Shown here: one piece after another, positions 11,392 through 21,682 of the stretch
Position numbering within the stretch: position 1 is the first letter of the stretch
Layout of the letters: each line of letters starts with the position of its first letter
Assembly: GCA_002917075.1 (NCBI GenBank)
Contig: NTMA01000024.1
Span: 248,001-312,000, forward strand
DNA length: 64,000 nucleotides
Origin: Hawksworthiomyces lignivorus
Taxonomy: Eukaryota > Ascomycota > Sordariomycetes > Ophiostomatales > Ophiostomataceae
Direction of reading: 5' to 3'
Position numbers and translations under genes: made by a program
The notes under the pieces: model-generated
What the model was told of the DNA's origin: nothing
Databases searched by the model: none
The model's input: the letters and a program-made list of their open reading frames with translations, nothing else

Positions 11392-12339
11392 TCAGCCCGC
11401 CGCCATCGCATCCGTCGCCTCTTTCTTCAGTGCCGCCAGCCGTTCTTCTTTGGCCCGCAGTTCGGCCAGCAGCTTCTCTGTCATCCCTTGCACAGCCGCT
11501 TGCGCTTCTTTCAGTTTCTTGATTTCAAGCTGCTCCGTCTCCTTGCTGAAAGGGCTCTTTTGCCGCGAGGTTAAAGGCACCATGGCGCTGCGCGCCAGCA
11601 CGCCACCTTCGCTGCGCTTACCAATTGGTGCCAGCGCCGCTGCCGCTGCCGAAGACCCGCCAGTGTTCCCTCCACCAGCGGTGGATGACGATGAAGATGC
11701 GCCCGCCGCGCCGGTGCCACCTCCAGGAACTACTCCCTTAGGTAGGGCAAGAGCGCCTGTAGTCAGGATCTCGTAGAATGCCTCGTATGGCTCGTTGAAC
11801 AGCTGCTCTTCATATGTCCAAGCAGGAACTTCGCCAGTCTCGCGCATGGCCTCGCGGTCTTCTTCGGTACGGCCGTAGGGGTGCAGGCGCAGGTGATGGT
11901 AGAGTGTCTGTGGCTTCTCACCACTCTCGGAGACATAGTACAGTTTGAGGGTAATTTCAAATTCACCCCATCCGGTTTCTTCGACGACAAAGGGCTTGCC
12001 GGGTTCTCCGTCAATCACTAATAGCTGTCAGAAGCGAGCAATAAAACGAAATGCTTGTGTAAGGCGAGCCTCACGTAGGTAAAGCTCATGCTACGTACTG
12101 CGAACTGGATTGGGAATGGACTCGTGCAACTTGAACTGAACACGGCGCAGCCAGTAAGTAATATCGGTATCATCTACGCCGCGCACAAATACCTGCCACG
12201 AGTGCGTATGGTCGTCCGGGACGCCAGGCGGTTTCGGATTCTTTTTGTCGTCAAATGGTCGAGACGTCGTTCCGTAGACGAAAGGCCGGTAGACCTGGCA
12301 GCCCTTAACGCGCTTGCCAACACCACTCGGGGGCGCCAT
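11392..12339 (-). CDS. YAF9: YEATS-domain protein Yaf9, SWR1/NuA4 subunit
   Basis: Exon 1 is 12339-12099 and exon 2 is 12017-11392. The 81-nt intron has donor GTACGT and acceptor ATTAG and splits a Met codon (A, then TG), giving [12 protein letters not shown]. The product is 288 residues. The YEATS domain fills about residues 10-150, with [43 protein letters not shown] and [18 protein letters not shown] domains read acylated histone lysines, and Yaf9 is shared by the SWR1 (H2A.Z exchange) and NuA4 (acetyltransferase) complexes in the nucleus. A Gly/Ser/Ala-rich linker leads to a C-terminal coiled coil (about residues 235-285) of the kind used for complex assembly. It is divergent to the COQ11 homologue, with 440 bp between starts. 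Confidence 0.95.
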
Positions 12340-12779
12340 TGTAGAGGCAATGCTTCTTTCGTGAAGTTGGTCGACTTTTCAATATCTGTTTAGAAATTTG
12401 TGTAGAAAACAGCGCCAGCAGTTTGTCAAACATATGGCAGAGCGCCGACGTTTTGCCATTCGCAAAAGGAAGAAGCGTTTCGGTGGCTGATTACATAATT
12501 ACTTGTTCCAGTATTTCTGTATTAAAATGAAATATCATTGGCTGATATGAATTAAATCCCTTGTAATAGCTCTCTGCCAAACTTGGAAATCACGTGTAAA
12601 TTTTACCACAATGACCTGACAAGCTCTCACTGTGAGGAGATACCTTAATGCAATGAAGTATCATTCATGATGGACAGCCAGTGTGGCCCCGTTTCTACTA
12701 GAGAGGTCATCTAAATAGATTTCGAGCCCTCTATGGTGAAAGAATATCCAGAAGGAAGGTGAATCAGCAGAAACACAGC
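12340..12779. promoter_or_regulatory. Divergent promoter region YAF9 / COQ11
   Basis: The 440 bp between two divergent starts must hold both promoters. I see A/T-rich segments around 12495-12560 but no motif I can name with confidence. Confidence 0.5.
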
Positions 12780-13731
12780 ATGGCGGCTGCGGCAAAGAAG
12801 CTCATTGTCTGTGGTGGTAACGGCTTCCTGGGGTCGCGGATATGCAAATTTGGCGTTCTTCGGGGTTGGGATGTCACGTCTATAAGGTGGGTTTCCAACA
12901 GCTGCTCACGCTCTTCTAAGGCTTCAAACTGATGCCGTACATTTATCTCTTTCCAGCCGCTCTGGTGAGCCCCAATGGGAAGCGGTCACAGGATCGAACG
13001 CGCCGCCACCATGGGCACGCCGCGTGTCTTGGGAGCGAGCCAATATCTTTCAGCCAGAGACGTATGCTCCTCTTTTCCGCGGTGCCAACTATGCTGTACA
13101 TTCTCTGGGCATTCTTATGGAGGCCGACTATAAAGGCATTCTTTCGGGGCGTGACTCTCCTCTAGAGGGGCTGCGCAAGGTCTTCGACGGTCAGAAAGCA
13201 GCATCGCAGAAATCGTCTTCATCGAGGCCTTCAAAGAACTTAACATACGAAGCAATGAATCGAGATAGCGCCATATTAGCTGCCAAAGCGGCGGCTGATG
13301 GCGGCGTTGATTCGTTTGCCTTTATTTCAGCTTCCGGAGCTGCCCCTGGATTACCCTCTCGGTATCTCAGCACTAAGCGGGAGGCGGAGCAGCAACTTGC
13401 TGCAGCTGCATCATCTAATGGGCCAAGCCCTGGCTTTGCGTCACCCCTCCGCCGCCCTATCTTTGTGCGCGCCCCTTTCCTTTATGACGCCGGCGCTCGC
13501 CCTCTGACGGTACCACTGGCAGCACTGGCTGGCGCAGGTACCATGGTCAACCGGTTTACGGGCGGTGCGTTATCTGGCGTGCTAGGTACGATGGGAACAA
13601 AACCGCTCAAGGCCGATGAAGTCGCTGAGGCTGTGATTGAAGCTCTCAGTGATGAATCCGTAGCCGGTGCTCTGGAAGTGCCCCAAATTACAGAGTTGGC
13701 CAACCGAGCATGGAGGAAAGGGATGTTGTAA
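12780..13731 (+). CDS. COQ11: Coq11-like NAD(P)-binding protein of coenzyme Q biosynthesis
   Basis: Exons are 12780-12886 and 12957-13731; the 70-nt intron has donor GTGGGT and acceptor TTCCAG. The product is 293 residues. The N-terminus carries a Rossmann glycine motif, LIVCGGNGFLGSRIC, then TSISRSGEPQW across the splice junction, as in the atypical short-chain dehydrogenase family of yeast Coq11 (YLR290C) and the NDUFA9-like group. Later landmarks are YAVHSLGILMEADYK, FAFISASGA, YLSTKREAE (the Tyr-x3-Lys position) and IFVRAPFLYD. Coq11 associates with the ubiquinone synthome at the mitochondrial inner membrane; its exact chemistry is not settled. The first ATG begins just before the Rossmann fold, so any mitochondrial presequence is minimal. 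It is convergent with SYF2, 195 bp apart. Confidence 0.9.
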
Positions 13732-13926
13732 GATTAAGATGATCCTTTGTTTTAGATAGAATACATAGAAGCCCAACCTGTATAAAACTCCTCACACCTT
13801 TTTCGAGAACAAAGAGCGTCTGCATTACAGACTTGATATTCATAGTATACGCTTATGCAGACTCCCCTTCACCTGTTGACAAACGCCTCATTAAACCAAC
13901 TCAATAACATTATCGTTTTAGTTCCC

Positions 13927-14925
13927 TCAGATCATCGTGCCCCGCTCAAAGCTCTCACGGATCTCGGCCGTGTATTTATTGTAGAACCGCGCTAATTTCT
14001 GGTTAAACTGCTTGTTCTTCTCGTTGATGTATGTTACATCAGCATCCTCGCCGTTTTTGGCCATCCTCTCCTGCTTCTTGCGCAGGCCTGCTGCTTCAGC
14101 CTTCTTCTGGTCGTTGACCAGGCGGTCGATTGCCTCCTTCGACGGCATGTTATCGGCAAACGATGTCGACTCTGCCGTGGAGTAAAAGGTGCCGTCTTTG
14201 TCAACGGCGATGAGCTCTCCATCTTCCGTCTCGACGATCTCCAGCGAACCTTCTGCTGCTGCCTTTTCAACTGCGGCTAGCTTCTCGCGCGTGTACTCTT
14301 CCAGGTCTGGTGCGGCCAGGTTTGCGCGTAATTGACGTTTGTACACTTTGTTGGCTTCTTGTGTGTAATCTTGGAACGCGTTGTTGTCTCGGTGTGCCTC
14401 CTTCTTACGCATGCGCTTGTCCCACCGCTCGCTCTCCTCGGCTGTCCAGTCCCAGGCCCGCTTGCGCTCAAAGTCGCCGCCAGCGTCTTCCACTTCTGCT
14501 TTCAAGATCTTGTGGGATGCTATTGCGTGTTTCCGGCGCAGCGATGGCAACTGGGATACGTCGCTGGATAAACGCTGCGTCTCGGCTGCTGCTGCCTTCA
14601 CGTTCTGGTCAGATGATTCTTTTGCGCGTGCCTGGAGTGCTCGAAACCGAGCCATTCGGTCTATCGCTGCGGTGCCGGGCTTTGTTGACTGCATCGTCGC
14701 TGATTTTGCTGCATGCTCCGTAGATCTAGTGTTATTTGCTGCATCTGCATCCCCTTCTAGCTCTGGCCCTCTTTCTGGGCTAGATTGCGTTACATGCTTG
14801 CTTGTAGGCGGCACCTCTGTTACGTCAGGCGCCTTTGTTGTGTCTGCTGTTCCTTCGGCTTCTTCTGCTCGTGGTTCCGCACTCTGCTCTGCTGCCTTCC
14901 GGCTTCTGGACTTCCTTGGCGGCAT
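13927..14925 (-). CDS. SYF2: Pre-mRNA-splicing factor Syf2
   Basis: Single exon, 332 residues from the Met of PPRKSRSRKAAEQ. An in-frame upstream Met at 15084 would add 53 residues that look like leader DNA, so I rejected it. The first 100 residues are acidic, Ala/Glu/Ser-rich and probably disordered. The SYF2 domain follows, with MARFRALQARAKES, KRAWDWTAEESERWDKRM and NAFQDYTQEANKVYKRQ, then DADVTYINEKNKQFNQKL and the C-terminal ARFYNKYTAEIRESFERG. Syf2 is a member of the Prp19/NineTeen and Cef1-associated complexes in the active spliceosome. Another component of the same machinery, Cwc15, is at the other end of the window. Confidence 0.95.
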   Translation of the reverse strand: MPPRKSRSRKAAEQSAEPRAEEAEGTADTTKAPDVTEVPPTSKHVTQSSPERGPELEGDADAANNTRSTEHAAKSATMQSTKPGTAAIDRMARFRALQARAKESSDQNVKAAAAETQRLSSDVSQLPSLRRKHAIASHKILKAEVEDAGGDFERKRAWDWTAEESERWDKRMRKKEAHRDNNAFQDYTQEANKVYKRQLRANLAAPDLEEYTREKLAAVEKAAAEGSLEIVETEDGELIAVDKDGTFYSTAESTSFADNMPSKEAIDRLVNDQKKAEAAGLRKKQERMAKNGEDADVTYINEKNKQFNQKLARFYNKYTAEIRESFERGTMI

Positions 14926-15286
14926 ACCTAGCTTCTGTGTTAAGAAATGCAAATGAAAGGAAAGCAAAATATTAGTGACGAAATGCAATTTATTGACACT
15001 TGGAATAGGAGAGGCAGAAAGCGAGGGAAAAACAAAAGTGAGTCGTGGCACGTGACACACCATTAAGTTTAATCTAGACCACACCGCCTTCTGGCAGAAA
15101 AGGTCTCAATTGCGCGAAGATACACGACCTACTTGTAAGTATTAGAGTCTTTCTTTAGCAGCGGATACTAGCAACGTTCTCTAAAGCAAGCTTACAACAC
15201 GGAATTCAAGCAGAGGCTCTGTGGCCATATCTGAGATGGATTTTCCAAAAAAGTAGGCCTTCTGTTTAAAGTAGATACTTTAAGAG
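14926..15286. promoter_or_regulatory. Divergent promoter region SYF2 / 15287 gene
   Basis: 361 bp between divergent starts, with A-rich patches on the SYF2 side and GTAAGTATT-like words near 15135. No named motif was assigned. Confidence 0.45.
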
Positions 15287-16966
15287 ATGCAGCCGCTGCG
15301 CCCTTTGCTGGGACGGCAGAGTGTTACCGAGTCGTGTTGTTTCTCAGCATTTTTCTCACAGGGGAGGCAGCGTCCACGGAGAACACAACGGCCAAGCACA
15401 TTTTCTTGTACGGCGGCAAGATGCGCTTCGACGTCAGAGCACAAGAACATAGGACTAAGGCCGAAAAAGGATGTGCCTCTGTTTGAAATTCCGACTGCAG
15501 TGTTGGATCTCGACGCCGAGAACAACCCACATGTGCGGTTATACGACGAGGAAATCGAAGCAGACGAGACTACCAGGTGGCGCAATGCGCATGCATCTAT
15601 TGATGCACTTTCCGAGAGGTTGAAAGGCTTCGCGGACGAGGCAGACCGTGCCGAGACAAGGATGCATGCAGCGGCTAAGGCGTTGACGCCGTGGCGCGTG
15701 TCAGAACGTGATATATGGTCTGTAGCGCTTTTGGGCACAGGCAGTGAGACCGCAGTTTCACAACCGCCTTTGCCAGGGACTCAAGAAGAGATGTCCGTGA
15801 TCGGCACGCTTTTGCATCGAAACGGCATATCGAAACACGCAGCATCAGAGCCCACCAGGGCTATTGATTTTATGCTTCACAGGCAGAACATCGCGGAAAA
15901 GAATAAGGCAAACACTGCCGAAGACCTTAAAAATGCACTGTCTACATGCCAGAGTATGGACGAAATAGAAAGACTTTTATCTCTGGCAGCTCGCACCACG
16001 GGCTATAGACTTGTTACGCAGTGTGAATCTCTTTTTACGGAGCAGCTATCCTTACTTCTGTCCAGAAATGACAATACTGCAAATAAAGGAGCTATCGATG
16101 TTACGGCGGCGGAAGCGATCTCAACATTACTTCTCGATTTGAACTACAGCTTCGCTTCAAAAGGGGTGGAAATGGGCCGAGACTTCTGCTCTTTAGGTTT
16201 GCGTGCCTCAGCAATGACGGGTGAATTTTGGGCGGTGCGAAAATTCCTCCAGCTAGGACAATTAGCCGGCTGTTTCCCACAAGAGCTGGAGGCATCCGTG
16301 TTACCGGCGCTGACGACCATTCATGCTATTCTCCAGGGCAAAGGTCCGGCAGAGCCCAGAGGTTCCCGTGCAGAGTTGTTTATGCTCCTAACCGGAAAAG
16401 GTCTTCTGTCCGACAGAACGATAGAAAGAGAGGTTTCTTTCCATTCGCTATTAGTCCCTGAAGATAAGGATGGCCTTGATTCTATATCGCCACCCTTGCG
16501 CAATGCCTACATATCTGTCCTGGCAGAGCTTGGTTGCGTACGAACATTATGGGAAGAACAACGCAGGCTAAGTGGAGCAGCAGTTCATATCGACAGTGAT
16601 ATGTTGGTAACGGCGGCCCTTCGATACGGAGAGTTCATCGAGGCTGCGAAGCCAATTGCTAAAGACACACGTTCTGCTTTAGTCCTAAACGAAATTATCA
16701 ACGATGAGATGGTCGATGGCGATAACATTTTACTCGATTTAAAGATGCTATATACCCTCGACGGTGCAAAACAAACACGAAGGCAACCTATATCCATTCT
16801 GCCAACCTTGAGAGCAGAAATAACAGCACCAACACAGCCTCTAGCTACGATAGCTTCTGTCAGTGACCAGTTTCGAAGTGAAGTTACTAAGGCATTCTCC
16901 ATAGAGAGCTTAGAAAATGCCATATCTGCTATAGAAGCACACGTTTCCAGCCGATACTCCAAGTAG
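15287..16966 (+). CDS. Unrecognised protein, probably mitochondrial, 559 residues
   Basis: An uninterrupted 559-codon frame. The first 50 residues are rich in Arg, Ser and Ala with almost no acidic residues (RPLLGRQS, QGRQRPRRTQRPS, CAARCASTS-like), typical of a mitochondrial presequence, followed by KKDVPLFEIPTAVLDLD. The remainder is mostly alpha-helical with Leu/Ala-rich segments of regular length (for example SMDEIERLLSLAARTTGY, FWAVRKFLQLGQLAGCF, NAYISVLAELGCVRTLWEEQ), reminiscent of helical-hairpin repeat proteins of the pentatricopeptide type. I do not recognise a family and assign no function. Divergent position beside SYF2 and steady codon use argue that it is a real gene. Confidence 0.8.
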   Translation: MQPLRPLLGRQSVTESCCFSAFFSQGRQRPRRTQRPSTFSCTAARCASTSEHKNIGLRPKKDVPLFEIPTAVLDLDAENNPHVRLYDEEIEADETTRWRNAHASIDALSERLKGFADEADRAETRMHAAAKALTPWRVSERDIWSVALLGTGSETAVSQPPLPGTQEEMSVIGTLLHRNGISKHAASEPTRAIDFMLHRQNIAEKNKANTAEDLKNALSTCQSMDEIERLLSLAARTTGYRLVTQCESLFTEQLSLLLSRNDNTANKGAIDVTAAEAISTLLLDLNYSFASKGVEMGRDFCSLGLRASAMTGEFWAVRKFLQLGQLAGCFPQELEASVLPALTTIHAILQGKGPAEPRGSRAELFMLLTGKGLLSDRTIEREVSFHSLLVPEDKDGLDSISPPLRNAYISVLAELGCVRTLWEEQRRLSGAAVHIDSDMLVTAALRYGEFIEAAKPIAKDTRSALVLNEIINDEMVDGDNILLDLKMLYTLDGAKQTRRQPISILPTLRAEITAPTQPLATIASVSDQFRSEVTKAFSIESLENAISAIEAHVSSRYSK

Positions 16967-19233
16967 TTTTCAGTTTGAATCTAGATTCTTATTATACATA
17001 GTAATAGAGAAAGATATATCTCAGCCTTTATTAAACGAAGATTGCATGCACGTAATGATGTACATACTGGCGTACAACGAGAACCTTTGCTTAATTCGAG
17101 GGCCTAATAAAATTCCTCAGAGACTAAACTCAAGATAAGCAAAAGGATAGTTCGGGATGATATTTCTGCAACACTTCCCTAGGATAAATAAGGCAAGGCA
17201 AAGACGGAGAGAAGGAAAAGAAGGGAACATAAGGGTGCAAATGGTCAAAGTGCAGATGCAGCTTAAGTTGTGACTGCTAAAATACATATTTTAACATCCT
17301 GCCCTTAAGGTACAGAGATGGCTGGAATAAGAAATGACACTCTGCTTCAGATCTCCATTTCCTAGATCCCGGAACCTCAAACGAACATCCTACTCACTTC
17401 TGCAGTTCGCCAAAGATCATCTATTTTGCTAAAGTTCTGTTGGTTGCAATACGGCAAATCTGAGGAGTCTGCGTTATTAGGTCTTACGCAATAGGGTCAC
17501 ACTCTATGTCTCGCGAGACATACGTAAGAGCATCGATTTTCCGGCCTCCTCTTTTCTTTCTTAGCGAAGTTCCAATGGATTGCGACTCTGCATTGAAGCT
17601 GGCGCTACTAGCCCTATTGGCGAAGAGAAACCGCAGCAAACGACTGGCGCCAGCAAAGAGCCCCAGTCTCGGTACATCCAGTGGCGCAATTGGATTCCCC
17701 ACTAATGGAAGGGACTGTTGTTTAAGTAAAGGCTTTTTGCCGTTCGCAGTCCTCGCCCTCTAGAGGTATTGCAGTTGCTGTCTTGGCAATTTGCTCCCAC
17801 TCAATCCAATTCTGTCTGTTCTCCGGCTGGTTGCCTAGGGCTGAGAACAAACCATATTTTGTACTGTGCAAAATGGAACTCTAAGGTGGCTGATTGGGTG
17901 GCTCTGCCTTTTCCAATGGCTTGGCCTCTTTCAACGCGAAGCAGACATACTAAGGAAAAGAACAAGTTTTGCTTAATATTGAGAAGCAGCGCTGCAGCAC
18001 AGTAGTCGAAAACACTGCCACTCTTTCGTTTGCAAAGGCTTCTTACTCGTCCGATTCCTGGTTTGTGAGGAGTAAAAGCGATAAGGCGTCAGAAAAGATG
18101 GATGGTGAGATTTTGGCCAAGACTTGAGCCTTGAAGCCACAGTCAGCCCAACTATGTCAGCCGAACCAAGACGGCTTGCAGATCTAGCTGTTCTCCGAAA
18201 ATGGTAGAATAAAAAGGAGGTTAGAGATAATAAAGAAGAGGTGACGGTTCTTTTCAGATCTCGTCAGATAGAGAACAAAAGAAGCTATAGTTTTCTTCAA
18301 CGTATCTGACAGTGCTATCTTGTATTACTTTTTTCTCTCTGGCTGCTTGCATCCTTGTTTTGGTATAATATAAACAGAGGAGACAAGAAACTAGCATAGA
18401 AATGGGCTGGTCATACGCAACTGTACAAGCCAGTCTTTCAATATATTTTCTCACACTTGATGATGATGTATGTTTTTAATCGTAATACAGAGGAACAGGG
18501 AACATAAGACACAATCTTGAGTATACTTTTTGCGTTTCTCAGCATATTTAACAATCTCTAAAAATCATGTGGAGAGGATATCGTGCAAAATTATGCAGCT
18601 CTTCTGCAGTGAACCGTCCCAACCACCCACAGAAGGCCTCTTTCTATTTATCTCTCTTTCTTTCTTTTCTCCTCGTAGATCTAGCCAACCAGAAGATCAA
18701 ATTTGGTCAAAACATACAAAATAGGGTGAACGCGAGGCAGAGTCCAAATACCAAAGTATCAGGTGTCTTCTTGGTCAGCCCATAGCTCATCCCCTCCTCC
18801 CACTCCCTCATCCAACGCTTTGGCTTCTGGTATTCTTCTTCTTTTGTTCCGTTATTTTTTCCCTTTTCCCTCTATTTCCCACCAACTCTTACCATATTTC
18901 ATGTATGTCAAGCAACAGCCAATTGCCCTCCTACTATTTGCTCCGTATTCCAATCCGTAGAAGGCTTGCCCTTGTCTTATCAAGGTGAGAGGTTGCATTG
19001 CCTTCGCGAAAATCATTTTCGGTTCTATTTCTTGGTGTCCTAGACAAATTTTGGATCTTGACTCCCTTGAATGCACTGTTGTTGTTTGCATTTGGTTTTG
19101 TCTGATTTTTTTTGGTTCTTATTGCTCCCAGCTCTGCTCCCTATACTAGAGTTTTGAGCATGTCTTAAGCTGGCTTCATTAAACGGTTGCCTCCAAGCTG
19201 GCTCTCTCCTTACGGCGCACGTTAAACGAAAGG
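16967..19233. other. Intergenic, 2.3 kb
   Basis: No convincing coding frame. From about 18640 to 18890 the plus strand is strongly pyrimidine-rich (CTTTCTTTC and CTCCTCCCACTCCC words), which suggests the transcription start and leader of the kelch gene. A CTCCGTA word lies at 18941. Confidence 0.55.
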
Positions 19234-21682
19234 ATGGATATCATGACGACCTTACGACCGGACATATCATACAATACTTCCAAGCTATTGCACGTTGTCT
19301 CATTGTTGTCAATATCTAGTTTGACATCATGGCTATTTCTTGTACTTAATAGCTTCGGCGGCATCATTCGCGAATGTGGGCAACACGTGTGGTACTCACG
19401 ACGTATCTCTTTGTTTTCGCACCGATATCTTGCGCTGGTTAGTTTCTTCGCCGCATTGGCTTTTGTGCCAAGTTCTCGAGCCCAACAGGATCCGAGTATG
19501 TATCACCTAGTTATTTAACTTCAACCAAGTCTAGATGCCAAAATAATCGGTTATTCTTAATAACTGCTAATATTAACTTCGTTCTAGTCAAGGATTTTTG
19601 CCGCCGCTTCGGCCACCAAACAACAGTCATCGATCGAAAGCTGTACATTGACGGCGGCCTCGTGAACTGGAATCCCATCTCGTCCTATCCTGCCAATTAT
19701 TCCAACACTTGGCTGCTATACCAGGACCTCGATCACGAGTCATCAGATGGTATGCCTCAGTTGTATGCAAATCTGTCAAAAAACAGCTCGATTCCGGATG
19801 TTAATGGTGGCTATCTCTGGGGCGACGACGTTAATAAATTTTTCTATCTTTTTGGTGGTGAATATTTCCAGCAACCTCCTCCATCTAACTTCCTTTTATA
19901 TGCCTACGATGTCATCAATAACTTTTGGATTTCCCTGGGCCCTCCACAGCAGTCTTCGATCCGTCCCGTGTCTTATGGTGCGGGAACTGCAGTCTCCGAG
20001 CGTGGGGAAGGCTACTACTATGGGGGCTGGCTGTCAAATAATTCGGTCTCGGGTTGGAACGGCCCTCCCGTGGCCACTTCCGGTATAATCAAGTATGATA
20101 TGGACTCAAATAGTTGGACCAACAGCACGGGTCCAGATGGTGTCCGCCGTGCCGAAGGCTCCATGGTGTTCATACCAGCGGGCGATGGTGGCATGCTTGT
20201 ATACTTTGGTGGCATTACGGATCTTTACCAAAATGGTACTGTTTCGGGCCAGTCTTTATCCACCATCTATATATACGACGTCCTGAGCTCCAAATGGTAC
20301 GCGCAGACAGCAGACGGCACCATACCGGATGACCGTCGACGATTCTGTGCCGGAGCGGCATGGGCGTCAGATCGCTCCAGCTACAATATGTAAGTATCTA
20401 CCTATTATCTTTTTTATGTTGGACTGGCTCCTGATAATTCAGATATGTATATGGAGGTGCTAGCATGCCGCCAAATACTTCGGGTTACGACGACATGTAT
20501 GTCCTGTCGATTCCCTCATTTACATGGATCAAGCTGTACCCTACCGACGGAAATTACACAGGCCCGTACCCGCATCATAGCTTAACGTGCAATGTTGTGT
20601 CCGGAGCCCAGATGCTCATCATTGGAGGTACTTTTCCGACAGCAGACATCTGCGACGTGCCCAATCAATGGGGCACCCACAATGCCGACCTAACGGAGGC
20701 CTTTACGGCAAATAAAGGGCTATGGCAGCTCTTTTCTCCTAATGAGACCAAGTACACCGTCCCAGATCCCATTGCCAGCGTGATCGGGGGAGGCCCAACA
20801 GGTGGTGCGACCAAAACTGCGCCGGCTAAAGGCTGGGACAGCCAGGACCTCCCAGTGCTGATCACCCGTACAGCTAGTATTGCGGCGCGGACACCAACAC
20901 GATCAATTCCTTCATCGGATGAAAATGGTGGAGGTGGTGGGGCCCATCTCAGTACGGGAAGCATTGTCGGCATCGCCGTCGGTGGCGGCGTTGTTTTGAT
21001 TGCTTTTATTGCTGGCTGCTATTGGGGCTGCCTGCGCCGGTCCCGCCGTCGCCGCCGCTTAGGCGATACGGGAGTTTATGGCCGACCGCCGTACAATGAC
21101 AACCCAAATCCGCCTTACTCACCCTTCGGCCAGCCCTACCCCGGAGGTGTGATGTATGGCCCCTCGGGTGCTGCAGGGCCTGGAGCCCATACGGGGCTTC
21201 ATAGTGGCGACCCTCATGGCTGGCATTTGCACCATGGTTCACCCCATTCGCAATTGAGTCCCCACCATAGCCCAGGATACCACAATCCTGGCGGCGAACT
21301 CCAAGGAACTCCTATCGAGCTAGCTGCTTCAAATGGCAGTGGCTATATGGGTCTCACTCCTGTGGACATAGGTTCGGATACAGCCACCGGCACGGGCACT
21401 GGTTCCGGTTCGGGTACGGGCAGTAGTGGGGCATATGAACTAGTACAGAAATCCTTGAAAATAGGAAGTGATCGTCCGGCGCAAGGCCAAATTTGGACGG
21501 CGCAGGTGAGCGAAGTACAGATGCCACCCCCGCGAGTTCCGCATGGGGGGAGAAGAAGGGGGACTGGAAGCGATGGCGGGTCACCATTGAACCGGCCCCA
21601 GGAGCTGAGCTCGGACACGGAGGGTCACTCTCCAGAGCAGCGTGGAAGTCCAGGGCGACACAATACTTATTATCATCCGTGA
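19234..21682 (+). CDS. Kelch-propeller type I membrane protein
   Basis: Exons are 19234-19495, 19588-20389 and 20443-21682. Introns of 92 and 53 nt have donors GTATGT and GTAAGT and acceptors TCTAG and TTCAG. The product is 767 residues. Kelch-type Gly-Gly blades follow one another: FYLFGGEYF, GYYYGGWLS, MLVYFGGIT, IYVYGGAS and MLIIGGTFP, so the ectodomain is a beta-propeller with many Asn-x-Ser/Thr sites. A Gly-rich linker, one membrane helix at about residues 528-552 and an Arg cluster (RRSRRRRR) follow. The cytoplasmic tail is Pro/Gly/His-rich and disordered. Similar fungal proteins are annotated as kelch-repeat or cell-wall-associated membrane proteins; the ligand is unknown. The start is uncertain: a good signal peptide (YLALVSFFAALAF) begins only near residue 65, and no Met lies just before it. 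Confidence 0.85.

Noticed and set aside
14926..15084. 53-residue N-terminal extension of Syf2
   Set aside because: Residues are hydrophobic and leader-like, unlike the basic PPRKSRSRK start of a nuclear splicing factor.
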